Shown one piece after another: positions 57,667 through 64,000 of a stretch of DNA of 64,000 nucleotides. Where the stretch lies: assembly GCA_025057635.1 (NCBI GenBank), contig JANXBD010000001.1:1-64000 (forward strand), in the 5' to 3' direction. The first letter of the stretch is position 1. Each line of letters starts with the position of its first letter. A model generated the notes under the pieces. That model ran no database searches and was not told the origin of the DNA. It worked only from the letters and a program-made list of their open reading frames with translations. The translations under genes were made by a program, and so were the position numbers. Origin of the DNA: Thermoflexus sp. (GTDB lineage Bacteria; Chloroflexota; Anaerolineae; Thermoflexales; Thermoflexaceae).

Positions 57667-58854
57667 CTAGGCCCTCATGGCCTCATGAAGGATGGCAATT
57701 GCTTCGTCGATATGAGATTTCTCCACGACCAGCGGGGGGATCATACGCACTACGTAATCGCCAGCTGTAGTGAGAAGCAGCCCTCGCTCTAGGGCGGCTG
57801 TCGTTACATTCCGAGCCTCGCCTTCGATCTCGATCCCTACGAGAAGGCCCCGTCCACGAATCTCCCGAACGCCGGGAAGCGCCGCCGCACGCAAGCGTTC
57901 CATCAGATAGGCTCCCATTTCCCTTACGTGAGCGAGGAAAGCGGGCGATCGGAGGCGCTCGAAGACGTAAAGGGCGACTGCGCTCACTAGTGGCCCTCCC
58001 GCGAATGTGCTGCCGTGATCGCCCGGTTGCAATACGGTGGCCACTTTCTCCTTCATCAGCACTGCGCCGATAGGCAACCCGTTGGCCAACGGTTTGGCTA
58101 TCGTCAGCAGGTCGGGCTCCACCTCATACGCCTCATATGCCCATAGCGTCCCCGTGCGCCCCAGGCCGCATTGCACCTCATCAAAAATCAGAAGAGCTCC
58201 TACTTCATCGCACCGCTTCCGAAGCACCCGCAGAAATTCCGGCGAGGCGACATATACGCCTCCCTCCCCCTGAATCGGCTCTACGATCACAGCACAGGTT
58301 TCTGAGGTGATGGCTGAGCTAGCTGCCTCCACATCATTAAAGGGGGCGAAAGTCACACCGGGAATCAGGGGGATGAAGGGCTCACGGTAGGCAGGCTTCT
58401 CGGTCACCGAAAGGGCACCCATGGTGCGCCCATGGAAGCTATGAGTGAAGGCGACCAAACCGGTCTTATGGGCGCCATAGTGAGTCCGGGCGAACTTGCG
58501 AGCGAACTTGAGGGCCGCTTCCACCGCTTCCGCTCCGGAATTACAGAAGAAGACGCGGTCAGCGAAGCTGTAAGCCACCAAAGCTTCTGCTAGGCGCAAA
58601 TGGGGCTCCGTATGATAGAGGTTGCTGAGGTGAACCAATCGTCGGGCCTGCTCCGCAATCACTTGAGCGACTCCAGGGTCGGCATGGCCCAGAGCGCACA
58701 CCGCGATCCCAGCCACGAAGTCCAGGTAGCGTCGGCCGGCTGTATCGTATACGTACATCCCCTCGCCATGGGTGAAGATGATGGGCGGCCGTCGGTAGGT
58801 TGGTGCCAGTGCCCGCTCCGCGAGGGCCATCAGTTCTTCTACGTTTACGTTCAT
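57667..58854 (-). CDS. argD: Acetylornithine aminotransferase
   Basis: A PLP enzyme of 395 residues, class III aminotransferase. Seen: the NSGAEAVEAALK and SFHGRTMGALSVT motifs, EPIQGEGGV, the PLP aspartate D225 in FDEVQCGLGRTG, and the PLP lysine K254 in TIAKPLANGLP. It could also serve in lysine synthesis. The start overlaps the argB stop by 4 bases (ATGA). Confidence 0.93.
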   Translation of the reverse strand: MNVNVEELMALAERALAPTYRRPPIIFTHGEGMYVYDTAGRRYLDFVAGIAVCALGHADPGVAQVIAEQARRLVHLSNLYHTEPHLRLAEALVAYSFADRVFFCNSGAEAVEAALKFARKFARTHYGAHKTGLVAFTHSFHGRTMGALSVTEKPAYREPFIPLIPGVTFAPFNDVEAASSAITSETCAVIVEPIQGEGGVYVASPEFLRVLRKRCDEVGALLIFDEVQCGLGRTGTLWAYEAYEVEPDLLTIAKPLANGLPIGAVLMKEKVATVLQPGDHGSTFAGGPLVSAVALYVFERLRSPAFLAHVREMGAYLMERLRAAALPGVREIRGRGLLVGIEIEGEARNVTTAALERGLLLTTAGDYVVRMIPPLVVEKSHIDEAIAILHEAMRA

Positions 58855-59618
58855 GCGTTTATTTCCCTCCTCACGATCTCAGTGCCCCCTTGCCGAAGCC
58901 CTACCAGGTTTGTGATCCGCACGCGGCGCACGCCAGCTGCAAGAGCCTCCAAGGCTGAACGAACCTTGGGCACCATTCCATCGCGGATGATTCCAGCATT
59001 AATCAGGGCTTCCGCCTCTTCTTCATTGAGTGAGGGCCGGACTGTTTCGCCCACCCAAACCCCAGGCACATTAGTGAGGAAGACGAGCTCATCCGCGGGG
59101 AGTGCGGCAGCGATGGCTGCTGCCATATGGTCGGCATTCACATTGTAGAGCCCATCTGGCCCGAGGCCGATAGGGGCGATCACGGGGAGAATCCCCTCCA
59201 CAATCCATCGTCGAAGCCGTCCGACATCCACCTCGACGGGTTTTCCGACCCATCCCAGGTCCGGCACAGGACTCACCCGCACTAAACCCAGATCCACCCC
59301 GCATACTCCCAAGACAGGTAGGCCGGCCCGCAGGAGGGCAGCCACTAAACTCTTGTTGGTCAGTCCCGCTAGGGTCATCACAGCCAGCTCACGGGTCTCC
59401 TCGTCGGTCACCCGCAGGCCATTCACGTAGCGAGGGGTGATACCAACTCGTTGCTGCCAGGCGCTCATCGACTTTCCACCGCCATGAACGAGAATTGGGG
59501 GCAGGGGGAGCTCCTTTAGGGCAATTCCCAGATGCTCTAAAAAGGAGGGCTGGTCTAACTCATTTCCCCCGATCTTAATCACTTGCAGCGGTTGTCCATT
59601 CTCGGTTGTATACCTCAT
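58851..59618 (-). CDS. argB: Acetylglutamate kinase
   Basis: Phosphorylates N-acetylglutamate. The 255-residue amino-acid-kinase protein shows VIKIGGNEL, LVHGGGKSMSAW, NGLRVTDEETRELAVM, VNADHMAAAIAAAL and VFLTNVPGVW. It lacks an obvious N-terminal helix of the kind used in arginine-inhibited hexameric kinases. An AGGAGG site is 8 bases before the ATG. Confidence 0.93.
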   Translation of the reverse strand: MRYTTENGQPLQVIKIGGNELDQPSFLEHLGIALKELPLPPILVHGGGKSMSAWQQRVGITPRYVNGLRVTDEETRELAVMTLAGLTNKSLVAALLRAGLPVLGVCGVDLGLVRVSPVPDLGWVGKPVEVDVGRLRRWIVEGILPVIAPIGLGPDGLYNVNADHMAAAIAAALPADELVFLTNVPGVWVGETVRPSLNEEEAEALINAGIIRDGMVPKVRSALEALAAGVRRVRITNLVGLRQGGTEIVRREINA

Positions 59619-59689
59619 TCCCTAAACCTCCTATCCATTTCATCTCGGGAACTACACGGGCTGGTGTGCGATCGGCGGAGGCTCAGTCC

Positions 59690-60703
59690 TTACATCAGTC
59701 CGGCGGTCTCCGGTATTCCGAACATCACGTTCATGTTCTGCACGGCCTGCCCGGCAGCGCCCTTGATGAGGTTGTCAATTGAAACAGTCAGAATGACCAT
59801 GCCAGCCTCCGGAACGCCGGTCACCGCTAGCACGCAAAAGTTTGTGCCAACGCTATGGCGGAGCGTAGCCACGGTGCCTGACGGGAGCACCTTCACAAAC
59901 GGCTCCAGACGGTAAGTCTCCACCAGCAGCTCCCGAACCATCCCCTCCGTCCAGTTGGGGGCTAAAGGCACGTAGATCGTGGCTAGGATCCCCCGGGCTA
60001 CCGGAAGCAACTGAGGAGAGAACACCAGAGGGCCAATCGATCCGTTGAACGCATGAAGCATCTGCTCGATCTCCGGAAGATGCCGGTGAACCCGGCCGAT
60101 ACTATAAGGAGAGAGATTCTCATCCACTTCCACAAAGTGGGTGTTCAGAGAAGGCTTACGGCCTGCCCCCGAGACACCTGACTTGGCGTCCACGATGATC
60201 GGGCCAGGGCCGACAGCGCCCGCCTGAGCAAGCGGAAGTAAAGCCAGCAAGGTCGCCGTTGGGTAGCAGCCCGGGTTAGCGATCAGACGAGCGGAGCAGA
60301 TCGCGGGTCGGTTCCATTCCGTCAGTCCATAAACCGCTTCCGCGAGAAGATCAGGGGCGGGATGTTCCTCCTTATACCATCGCGCATAAGACGAGGGGTC
60401 TTTCAGCCGGAAATCGGCTGAGAGATCGATCACGCGGACTCCCATCGCGAGGGCCTGGCGGGCAACAGAAGCGGAGACGCCATGGGGCAATGCGAGGAAC
60501 ACCACATCGACCTGATCCAGCGGAGCTTCGGCAAAGCCTACAACTCGAAAGTCTTCCGTCACTGGGAACAACTGGGCAAGAGAGCTCCCAGCCCCACTCT
60601 CCGAAGCAGAGAAGACGATTCGCACCATCGGGTGTCGTCGTAACAGCCGGAAGACCTCAAACCCGGCATATCCGCTTACTCCATAAATCCCTGCCCGAAT
60701 CAT
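59690..60703 (-). CDS. argC: N-acetyl-gamma-glutamyl-phosphate reductase
   Basis: Reduces acetylglutamyl phosphate with NADPH. The 337-residue protein has the GIYGVSGYAG nucleotide site, the active-site cysteine C146 in IANPGCYPTATLL, and SGVSGAGRKPS. An AAGGAGG directly abuts an upstream ATG (60709), so the second ATG at 60703, 6 bases from the site, is the likely start. It is the first structural gene after the attenuator-like leader. Confidence 0.94.
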   Translation of the reverse strand: MIRAGIYGVSGYAGFEVFRLLRRHPMVRIVFSASESGAGSSLAQLFPVTEDFRVVGFAEAPLDQVDVVFLALPHGVSASVARQALAMGVRVIDLSADFRLKDPSSYARWYKEEHPAPDLLAEAVYGLTEWNRPAICSARLIANPGCYPTATLLALLPLAQAGAVGPGPIIVDAKSGVSGAGRKPSLNTHFVEVDENLSPYSIGRVHRHLPEIEQMLHAFNGSIGPLVFSPQLLPVARGILATIYVPLAPNWTEGMVRELLVETYRLEPFVKVLPSGTVATLRHSVGTNFCVLAVTGVPEAGMVILTVSIDNLIKGAAGQAVQNMNVMFGIPETAGLM

Positions 60704-60831
60704 CGCCATCCTCCTTAGAGAAGGCCCTTGTGATTTACCAGGGACTTCTTCTCTTTGTCGAGATGAGGGGCCACGCGGTGTATTCGTGCGGAGATGAGCG
60801 ACCCGTAATGCGAAGGGTTGGGTTTTAGACC

Positions 60832-60868
60832 AAATAAAAACCCCCCGAGCATCGGAGCCCGGGGGGTT
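60832..60868 (-). terminator. Intrinsic terminator inside the arg leader
   Basis: On the minus strand, arms AACCCCCCG (60860-60868) and CGGGGGGTT (60839-60847) are separated by 12 bases and followed by TTTTTATTT (60832-60840). It lies upstream of argC, so it would stop transcription before the operon unless bypassed. Confidence 0.85.
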
Positions 60869-60897
60869 GGAATTTACACCTATGAAATGATTAGGGT

Positions 60898-60993
60898 TCA
60901 ACAGCCAAACCCTCGCCTCCCCGCACCGGACCCCGTGCCCGGCGGTGTCTCTGGGCGACGGATGCGTGGGAAGCGAGCGAGGCCGTTCAACAT
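60898..60993 (-). CDS. Arginine-rich leader peptide, 31 codons
   Basis: ATG at 60993 is preceded by GAGGTGAGG and lies about 25 bases after the inferred transcription start. The peptide begins MLNGLARFPRIRR and ends GRRGFGC before TGA. Six of 31 codons are arginine: CGC, CGC, CGT and CGC at 7, 10, 12 and 13, and AGG and CGA at 26 and 27. Position ahead of a terminator and arginine genes is the layout of ribosome-mediated attenuation (known for trp, his and leu). GC-rich DNA gives arginine codons easily, so translation remains to be shown. Confidence 0.6.
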   Translation of the reverse strand: MLNGLARFPRIRRPETPPGTGSGAGRRGFGC

Positions 60994-61024
60994 CCTCACC
61001 TCGATCTTGGTAGATTACGCATAG

Positions 61025-61053
61025 ATGATAACCCGCTTTCGGCAACTTGTCAA
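61025..61053 (-). promoter_or_regulatory. Consensus promoter of the arginine operon
   Basis: On the minus strand, perfect TTGACA (61048-61053) and TATCAT (61025-61030) are 17 bases apart. No ARG-box dyad was recognised around it. Confidence 0.8.
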
Positions 61054-61235
61054 GAAACGCCATGCTAAGATGGCAAGCAACGATTTTCTCTCCTTGGTTC
61101 TTGATAGGGAGATCCTTTGCCTGCGCAAGCAGCGTCGAATTCACAGCGCGCGTATGTCCAACCGAAGCCACATTCCGTTATGGAAGTTTATCAAAGAAGA
61201 GCAGCAGCCTCAGCTTCCTCCCGCTTTCCAAATGC

Positions 61236-61451
61236 TCATCCAAAGCCGCTACTCTCCATGGAGCTTACTGCCCGATTGATTAGCTCCACGAGCTCATGCC
61301 ACTCTTCCTCGGTCAGGTGGATTGACACATTCCCCAGCTCGAGGTGGAAAAGGGACTGGCCATCATCGCTGATGCTGCGCCAAAGGGTGAAATGATCAGT
61401 TTCTGCCAGGGGCTCCATCTCAAACTCGTCTTCGGGATCGTCCATAAACAT
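61236..61451 (-). CDS. Small acidic protein, unknown function
   Basis: 71 residues, rich in Asp and Glu. The core HFTLWRSISDDGQSLFHLELGNVSIHL followed by TEEEWHELVELI looks like three short strands and a helix. I have seen similar small proteins in Chloroflexota but cannot name the family. GGGAGG is 5 bases before the ATG. It sits 123 bases downstream of the membrane protein gene on the same strand. Confidence 0.7.
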   Translation of the reverse strand: MFMDDPEDEFEMEPLAETDHFTLWRSISDDGQSLFHLELGNVSIHLTEEEWHELVELINRAVSSMESSGFG

Positions 61452-61574
61452 GGGATCCTCCCTTGCCTCTTAAGGATCTTCTGAAAATGTGAAAAACAAT
61501 CCCTCAGTCCCACGACTCCTAACAGAAGCTTGTCAGTTCTCCATGTTGCGGTTCCTGTCGGATCCCTCTCCAAA

Positions 61575-62609
61575 TCAAGAGGGGTTCTCTTGCTTGCGCC
61601 ATGCGGCTAAATCCACAGTAAGGCGGGTAAAGAAGCTGTTTGGAGGGAGCGCTCCGGTGCCGTACTCCATTTCGACCACCCGAGCCCGCAACCGTAGATC
61701 CCGGGTCTCGATTTCGAGGATGGCACCAGGGCTTGCCAACATCAGATCCCCCTTCTGACGCAACCGCGCTTGAAGCCCAGCATCCCGATAAGCATACTCG
61801 CTGGCCAGCACTTTAGTGACTGTCTTGATATCATTCTTATCGAACAGCCAGACTTCAAAAGCAGTAACCTTCGCTGGGTCTCCTACTCCAATGGTCTCTG
61901 AGATGCTGACCCCATATTCACCAAGAAACTCCCCGTTGGGCAGCTCCAGAGCGAACGAGAGGTCAAAATGATCGTCTCCCAGTTTGTAGGTCACCTGATG
62001 CTGGGATAGAGGAGGTAACCAAGTCGCAGGATAAGCTTCTCCGGGAGCCGGTCGTTCAGGGGTGAGGGGCGCCGCTGGCGGACCTTTAGGAGCAGGGGGT
62101 GGAGCCAAACGTCGGGGGAGGGACGTTGAAAATGGACGGCGCAGGAGCCAGAATCCGCCGATACCCACCAGAACCAGCACAGCTAAGCCAATCAGACATG
62201 GGAACAAAATCCCCCCCCTCTGGGCGGGCGCGGGAGGCAAAGGGATCTGCTCCCATACCTCTCCCAATCGCTCCATGGTGTCCCGACGAGCAGGATCGGT
62301 CTCCGTCTGGGCCAACCGGCGAATCTCCCGCGCCGCATCCCGGGGGTTCCATCGCTGTCCTAGCCAGTCAGCGCTGTCCTCTAGGCTTAGGAACCCAGCT
62401 CGGACTGCATCCGCTAACAGGCGCAGGTAATTCTCTCGGTAGTCCACCCGTAGATCCACAGGCGCGGCATCTATCCATTCCACCGGGGCGATGTACCAGC
62501 CGTATATCAGGCCGCTGGCCAATCCGAGCACAAAGGCTACCGATCCGACCACAAGGAACTGACGGTAGGGTCTAAGGAGAATTTCAAGGGCTTGGAGCAG
62601 TATTTTCAC
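61575..62609 (-). CDS. Membrane protein of unknown function
   Basis: 344 residues, not recognised. The first membrane helix (about 18-40) is followed by a helical extracytoplasmic region (ADWLGQRWNPRDAAREIRRLA). A second helix (about 133-154), a proline-rich linker (about 165-200) and a beta-rich C-terminal domain (about 205-340) follow. The GTG start at 62609 has AAGGAGG upstream. It lies 103 bases after the peptidase gene on the same strand and may be co-transcribed. Confidence 0.75.
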   Translation of the reverse strand: MKILLQALEILLRPYRQFLVVGSVAFVLGLASGLIYGWYIAPVEWIDAAPVDLRVDYRENYLRLLADAVRAGFLSLEDSADWLGQRWNPRDAAREIRRLAQTETDPARRDTMERLGEVWEQIPLPPAPAQRGGILFPCLIGLAVLVLVGIGGFWLLRRPFSTSLPRRLAPPPAPKGPPAAPLTPERPAPGEAYPATWLPPLSQHQVTYKLGDDHFDLSFALELPNGEFLGEYGVSISETIGVGDPAKVTAFEVWLFDKNDIKTVTKVLASEYAYRDAGLQARLRQKGDLMLASPGAILEIETRDLRLRARVVEMEYGTGALPPNSFFTRLTVDLAAWRKQENPS

Positions 62610-62712
62610 GGCGAACCTCCTTCCTATGTTCTTGGAGCTTCAATTGGATTATGCCCTTAGTGATCGGACAGCGCATGAGCCTTCCGGTCTCCAAGGCCTC
62701 CCGCGTTCAGAT

Positions 62713-63807
62713 TCACCGTACGGGGATCCGTGGATCCCGCGAGGCGCGAGTTAGCACCTCACGCACACCATCGATGTCGATTACCACCATGTCCTCGATC
62801 CGGATGCCCCCCCATCCATGGAGGTAGATCCCAGGCTCGACCGTAAAGACTGCACCGGCCGGGACGGGATCTTCCGAGACGGGCCCGATGAAAGGCCGTT
62901 CATGGATCTCCAATCCGATCCCGTGTCCTAGTCCGTGGCCGAAGGCATCTGCATAGCCTGCCTCTTGAATCACCGCTCGGGCCAGCGCATCGATCTCCTT
63001 GCCAGACATCCCTGCCCGCATATTCCGGATCGCCGCTTCCTGGGCGCGCAGCACGACTTCATATAGCTTCTGGAAGCGGCGGGACATCCGGCCCAGGATG
63101 AAGGTTCGGGTGATATCGGAATGATAGCCATTCACTCGCACGCCAAGGTCTACGATGATCGGCTCCCCAATCTTAAGCCGATGACTGCCCGAAGGATGAT
63201 GGGCCATAGCAGCGTTTGGGCCGGAGGCTACGATGATATCAAAGGCTTCGCGTTCTCCCCCGTGAGTGCGTATGTATCGTTCGGCCAACCAGGCCGCCTC
63301 GCGCTCCGTCATCCCGGGTCGCAGCCGCCGGCGCAAATAGGTCACCGCATCGTCAGCGATCCGCGCTGCCTCCCGCAGGTAATCCAGTTCGTTATCCTTC
63401 TTAACCGCCCGTAGCGTTTCAATCCAGTCCTTAATTGGAATCCATTCGGTATCCGGGGTGGCTTCTTTCCAGGACATCCACTGGTCTACGGTGAGGTGGG
63501 CGCTCTCGAAAGCTGCGCGGCGAGGCGAACCGATCTCAACCAGGAATTCGGGAAGGATCTCTGCGAAGCGACGGCTCGGCAAACGATAGAGGGTGAAATC
63601 GGGCGCTTCGCGAGCTGCTTGTTCCCAATAACGGAAATCGGTTAGGATCCAGGCTCCCGAGCGTGTGATGCAGATTGTCGCCGCAGAGCCGGTAAATCCG
63701 GAGAGATAGCGCACGTTCGGGAGATGGGTGAAGAAAACAGCTTCCAGATTTTCCTCGACTAAGCGGCGACGCACTGCTTCCAAGCGCTCCCGATGCTGGG
63801 TGGCCAT
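62713..63807 (-). CDS. M24 family Xaa-Pro peptidase
   Basis: 364 residues of the pita-bread metallopeptidase family (aminopeptidase P/prolidase type). The N-terminal creatinase-like domain (about 1-125) includes YLSGFTGSAATICIT. The catalytic domain has all five metal ligands: two aspartates in VDLGVRVNGYHSDITRTF, histidine in GHGLGHGIGLEIHE, and glutamates in FTVEPGIY and GGIRIEDMVV. It cleaves proline-containing peptides by family. A GGAG 8 bases before the ATG comes from a duplicated 17-base unit. Confidence 0.92.
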   Translation of the reverse strand: MATQHRERLEAVRRRLVEENLEAVFFTHLPNVRYLSGFTGSAATICITRSGAWILTDFRYWEQAAREAPDFTLYRLPSRRFAEILPEFLVEIGSPRRAAFESAHLTVDQWMSWKEATPDTEWIPIKDWIETLRAVKKDNELDYLREAARIADDAVTYLRRRLRPGMTEREAAWLAERYIRTHGGEREAFDIIVASGPNAAMAHHPSGSHRLKIGEPIIVDLGVRVNGYHSDITRTFILGRMSRRFQKLYEVVLRAQEAAIRNMRAGMSGKEIDALARAVIQEAGYADAFGHGLGHGIGLEIHERPFIGPVSEDPVPAGAVFTVEPGIYLHGWGGIRIEDMVVIDIDGVREVLTRASRDPRIPVR

Positions 63808-63810
63808 TCC

Positions 63811-63844
63811 GAATGCTCCAGAAATTCGAATGCTCCAGAAATTG
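63811..63844 (-). repeat. Tandem 17-base duplication over the peptidase ribosome-binding site
   Basis: Two copies of GAATGCTCCAGAAATT (63811-63826 and 63828-63843), read on the minus strand as AATTTCTGGAGCATTC, place two GGAG sites before the ATG at 63807. The rest of the window after 63844 has no gene. Confidence 0.8.
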
Positions 63845-64000
63845 AGAAATCCACTCTGGAATAGCGGATGTTTGATTTTCTATGGTAATAGATTTCTCCC
63901 AGCTAAGCAAGAACCTTTAAGAGGATGGCAAGGTTTTGATCGGCTGATGATTTCATGATTTTTCCCGTTTCTTTATGGCGAACACACGCTAGCACCTCCG

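Larger units (their letters stand above)
60704..61024 (-). promoter_or_regulatory. Leader of the arginine operon (candidate attenuator)
   Basis: About 315 bases between the transcription start (near 61018) and argC. In order it holds an arginine-rich leader peptide (60993-60898), a terminator with a T run (60868-60832), and about 120 further bases to argC. A GGGTTTGG at the end of the leader-peptide gene can pair with CCAACCC at the left arm of the terminator, a possible antiterminator. A competing AGGGTT/AACCCT hairpin also spans the leader stop codon. Confidence 0.65.

Noticed and set aside
59690-61171. Extended argC protein of 493 residues
   Set aside because: The upstream 155 codons span the promoter, leader peptide and terminator; the ribosome-binding site and family N-terminus support a start at 60703.

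Overview
The window is a GC-rich, gene-dense bacterial chromosome segment. It most resembles a Chloroflexota genome, possibly thermophilic; this is inference. Supporting signs are Shine-Dalgarno-led genes with some GTG/TTG starts, a secreted protein with a long Thr-Pro linker ending in a YLPLVL-type C-terminus, an F420 gene pair, a class II PurE, a class I RNR of the Mn/Fe (Ic) type, a eukaryote/archaeal-type ProRS, and proteins with the FxETG...GYPI repeats common in that phylum. Several intergenic regions carry near-consensus TTGACA/TATAAT promoters. No rRNA, tRNA or CRISPR array was seen, and no complete mobile element.

Layout. 1-10.5 kb: YggT, a small membrane protein, rpsU, a secreted repeat protein, a class II aldolase-like protein, proS, a large TPR protein, and a c-di-AMP synthase (cdaA) with its YbbR partner. 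10.7-17.5 kb (minus strand): dnaX, ybaB, a Cys/Met-metabolism PLP enzyme, recR, asnS and an MNT/HEPN toxin-antitoxin pair whose HEPN gene carries an in-frame amber codon. 17.8-22.5 kb: a metallo-beta-lactamase-fold protein without its metal ligands, lipA, then a tandem-repeat secreted protein with a decayed copy beside it. 22.9-26.9 kb: a cobalamin riboswitch leading into nrdA-nrdB. 27-37.5 kb: a purine cluster, purL(SLQ fusion)-purC-purE-purF-purD-purM-purN.

37.5-48.5 kb is more accessory: a phosphoesterase, an esterase, ubiE-like methyltransferase, two clear pseudogenes (an unknown membrane protein and a CoA-transferase), a DUF433/DUF5615 module, an epimerase, acylphosphatase plus FecR-like protein, and cofE/npdG. 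48.6-55.2 kb: a coiled-coil protein, tgt, a stand-alone PEP/pyruvate-binding-domain protein, obg and nadD. 55.8-61.05 kb (minus): an arginine operon argC-argB-argD-N-acetyltransferase-argG. Its leader has a consensus promoter, a 31-codon arginine-rich leader peptide and an intrinsic terminator, the layout of a ribosome-mediated attenuator. The window ends with a small acidic protein, a membrane protein and an M24 peptidase.

The most interesting signals are the arginine-operon attenuator, the B12 riboswitch placed before a B12-independent class Ic ribonucleotide reductase (implying a class II enzyme elsewhere in the genome), the amber-interrupted HEPN toxin, the metal-ligand-free MBL protein, and the free-standing PEP-synthase-like ATP-grasp protein.
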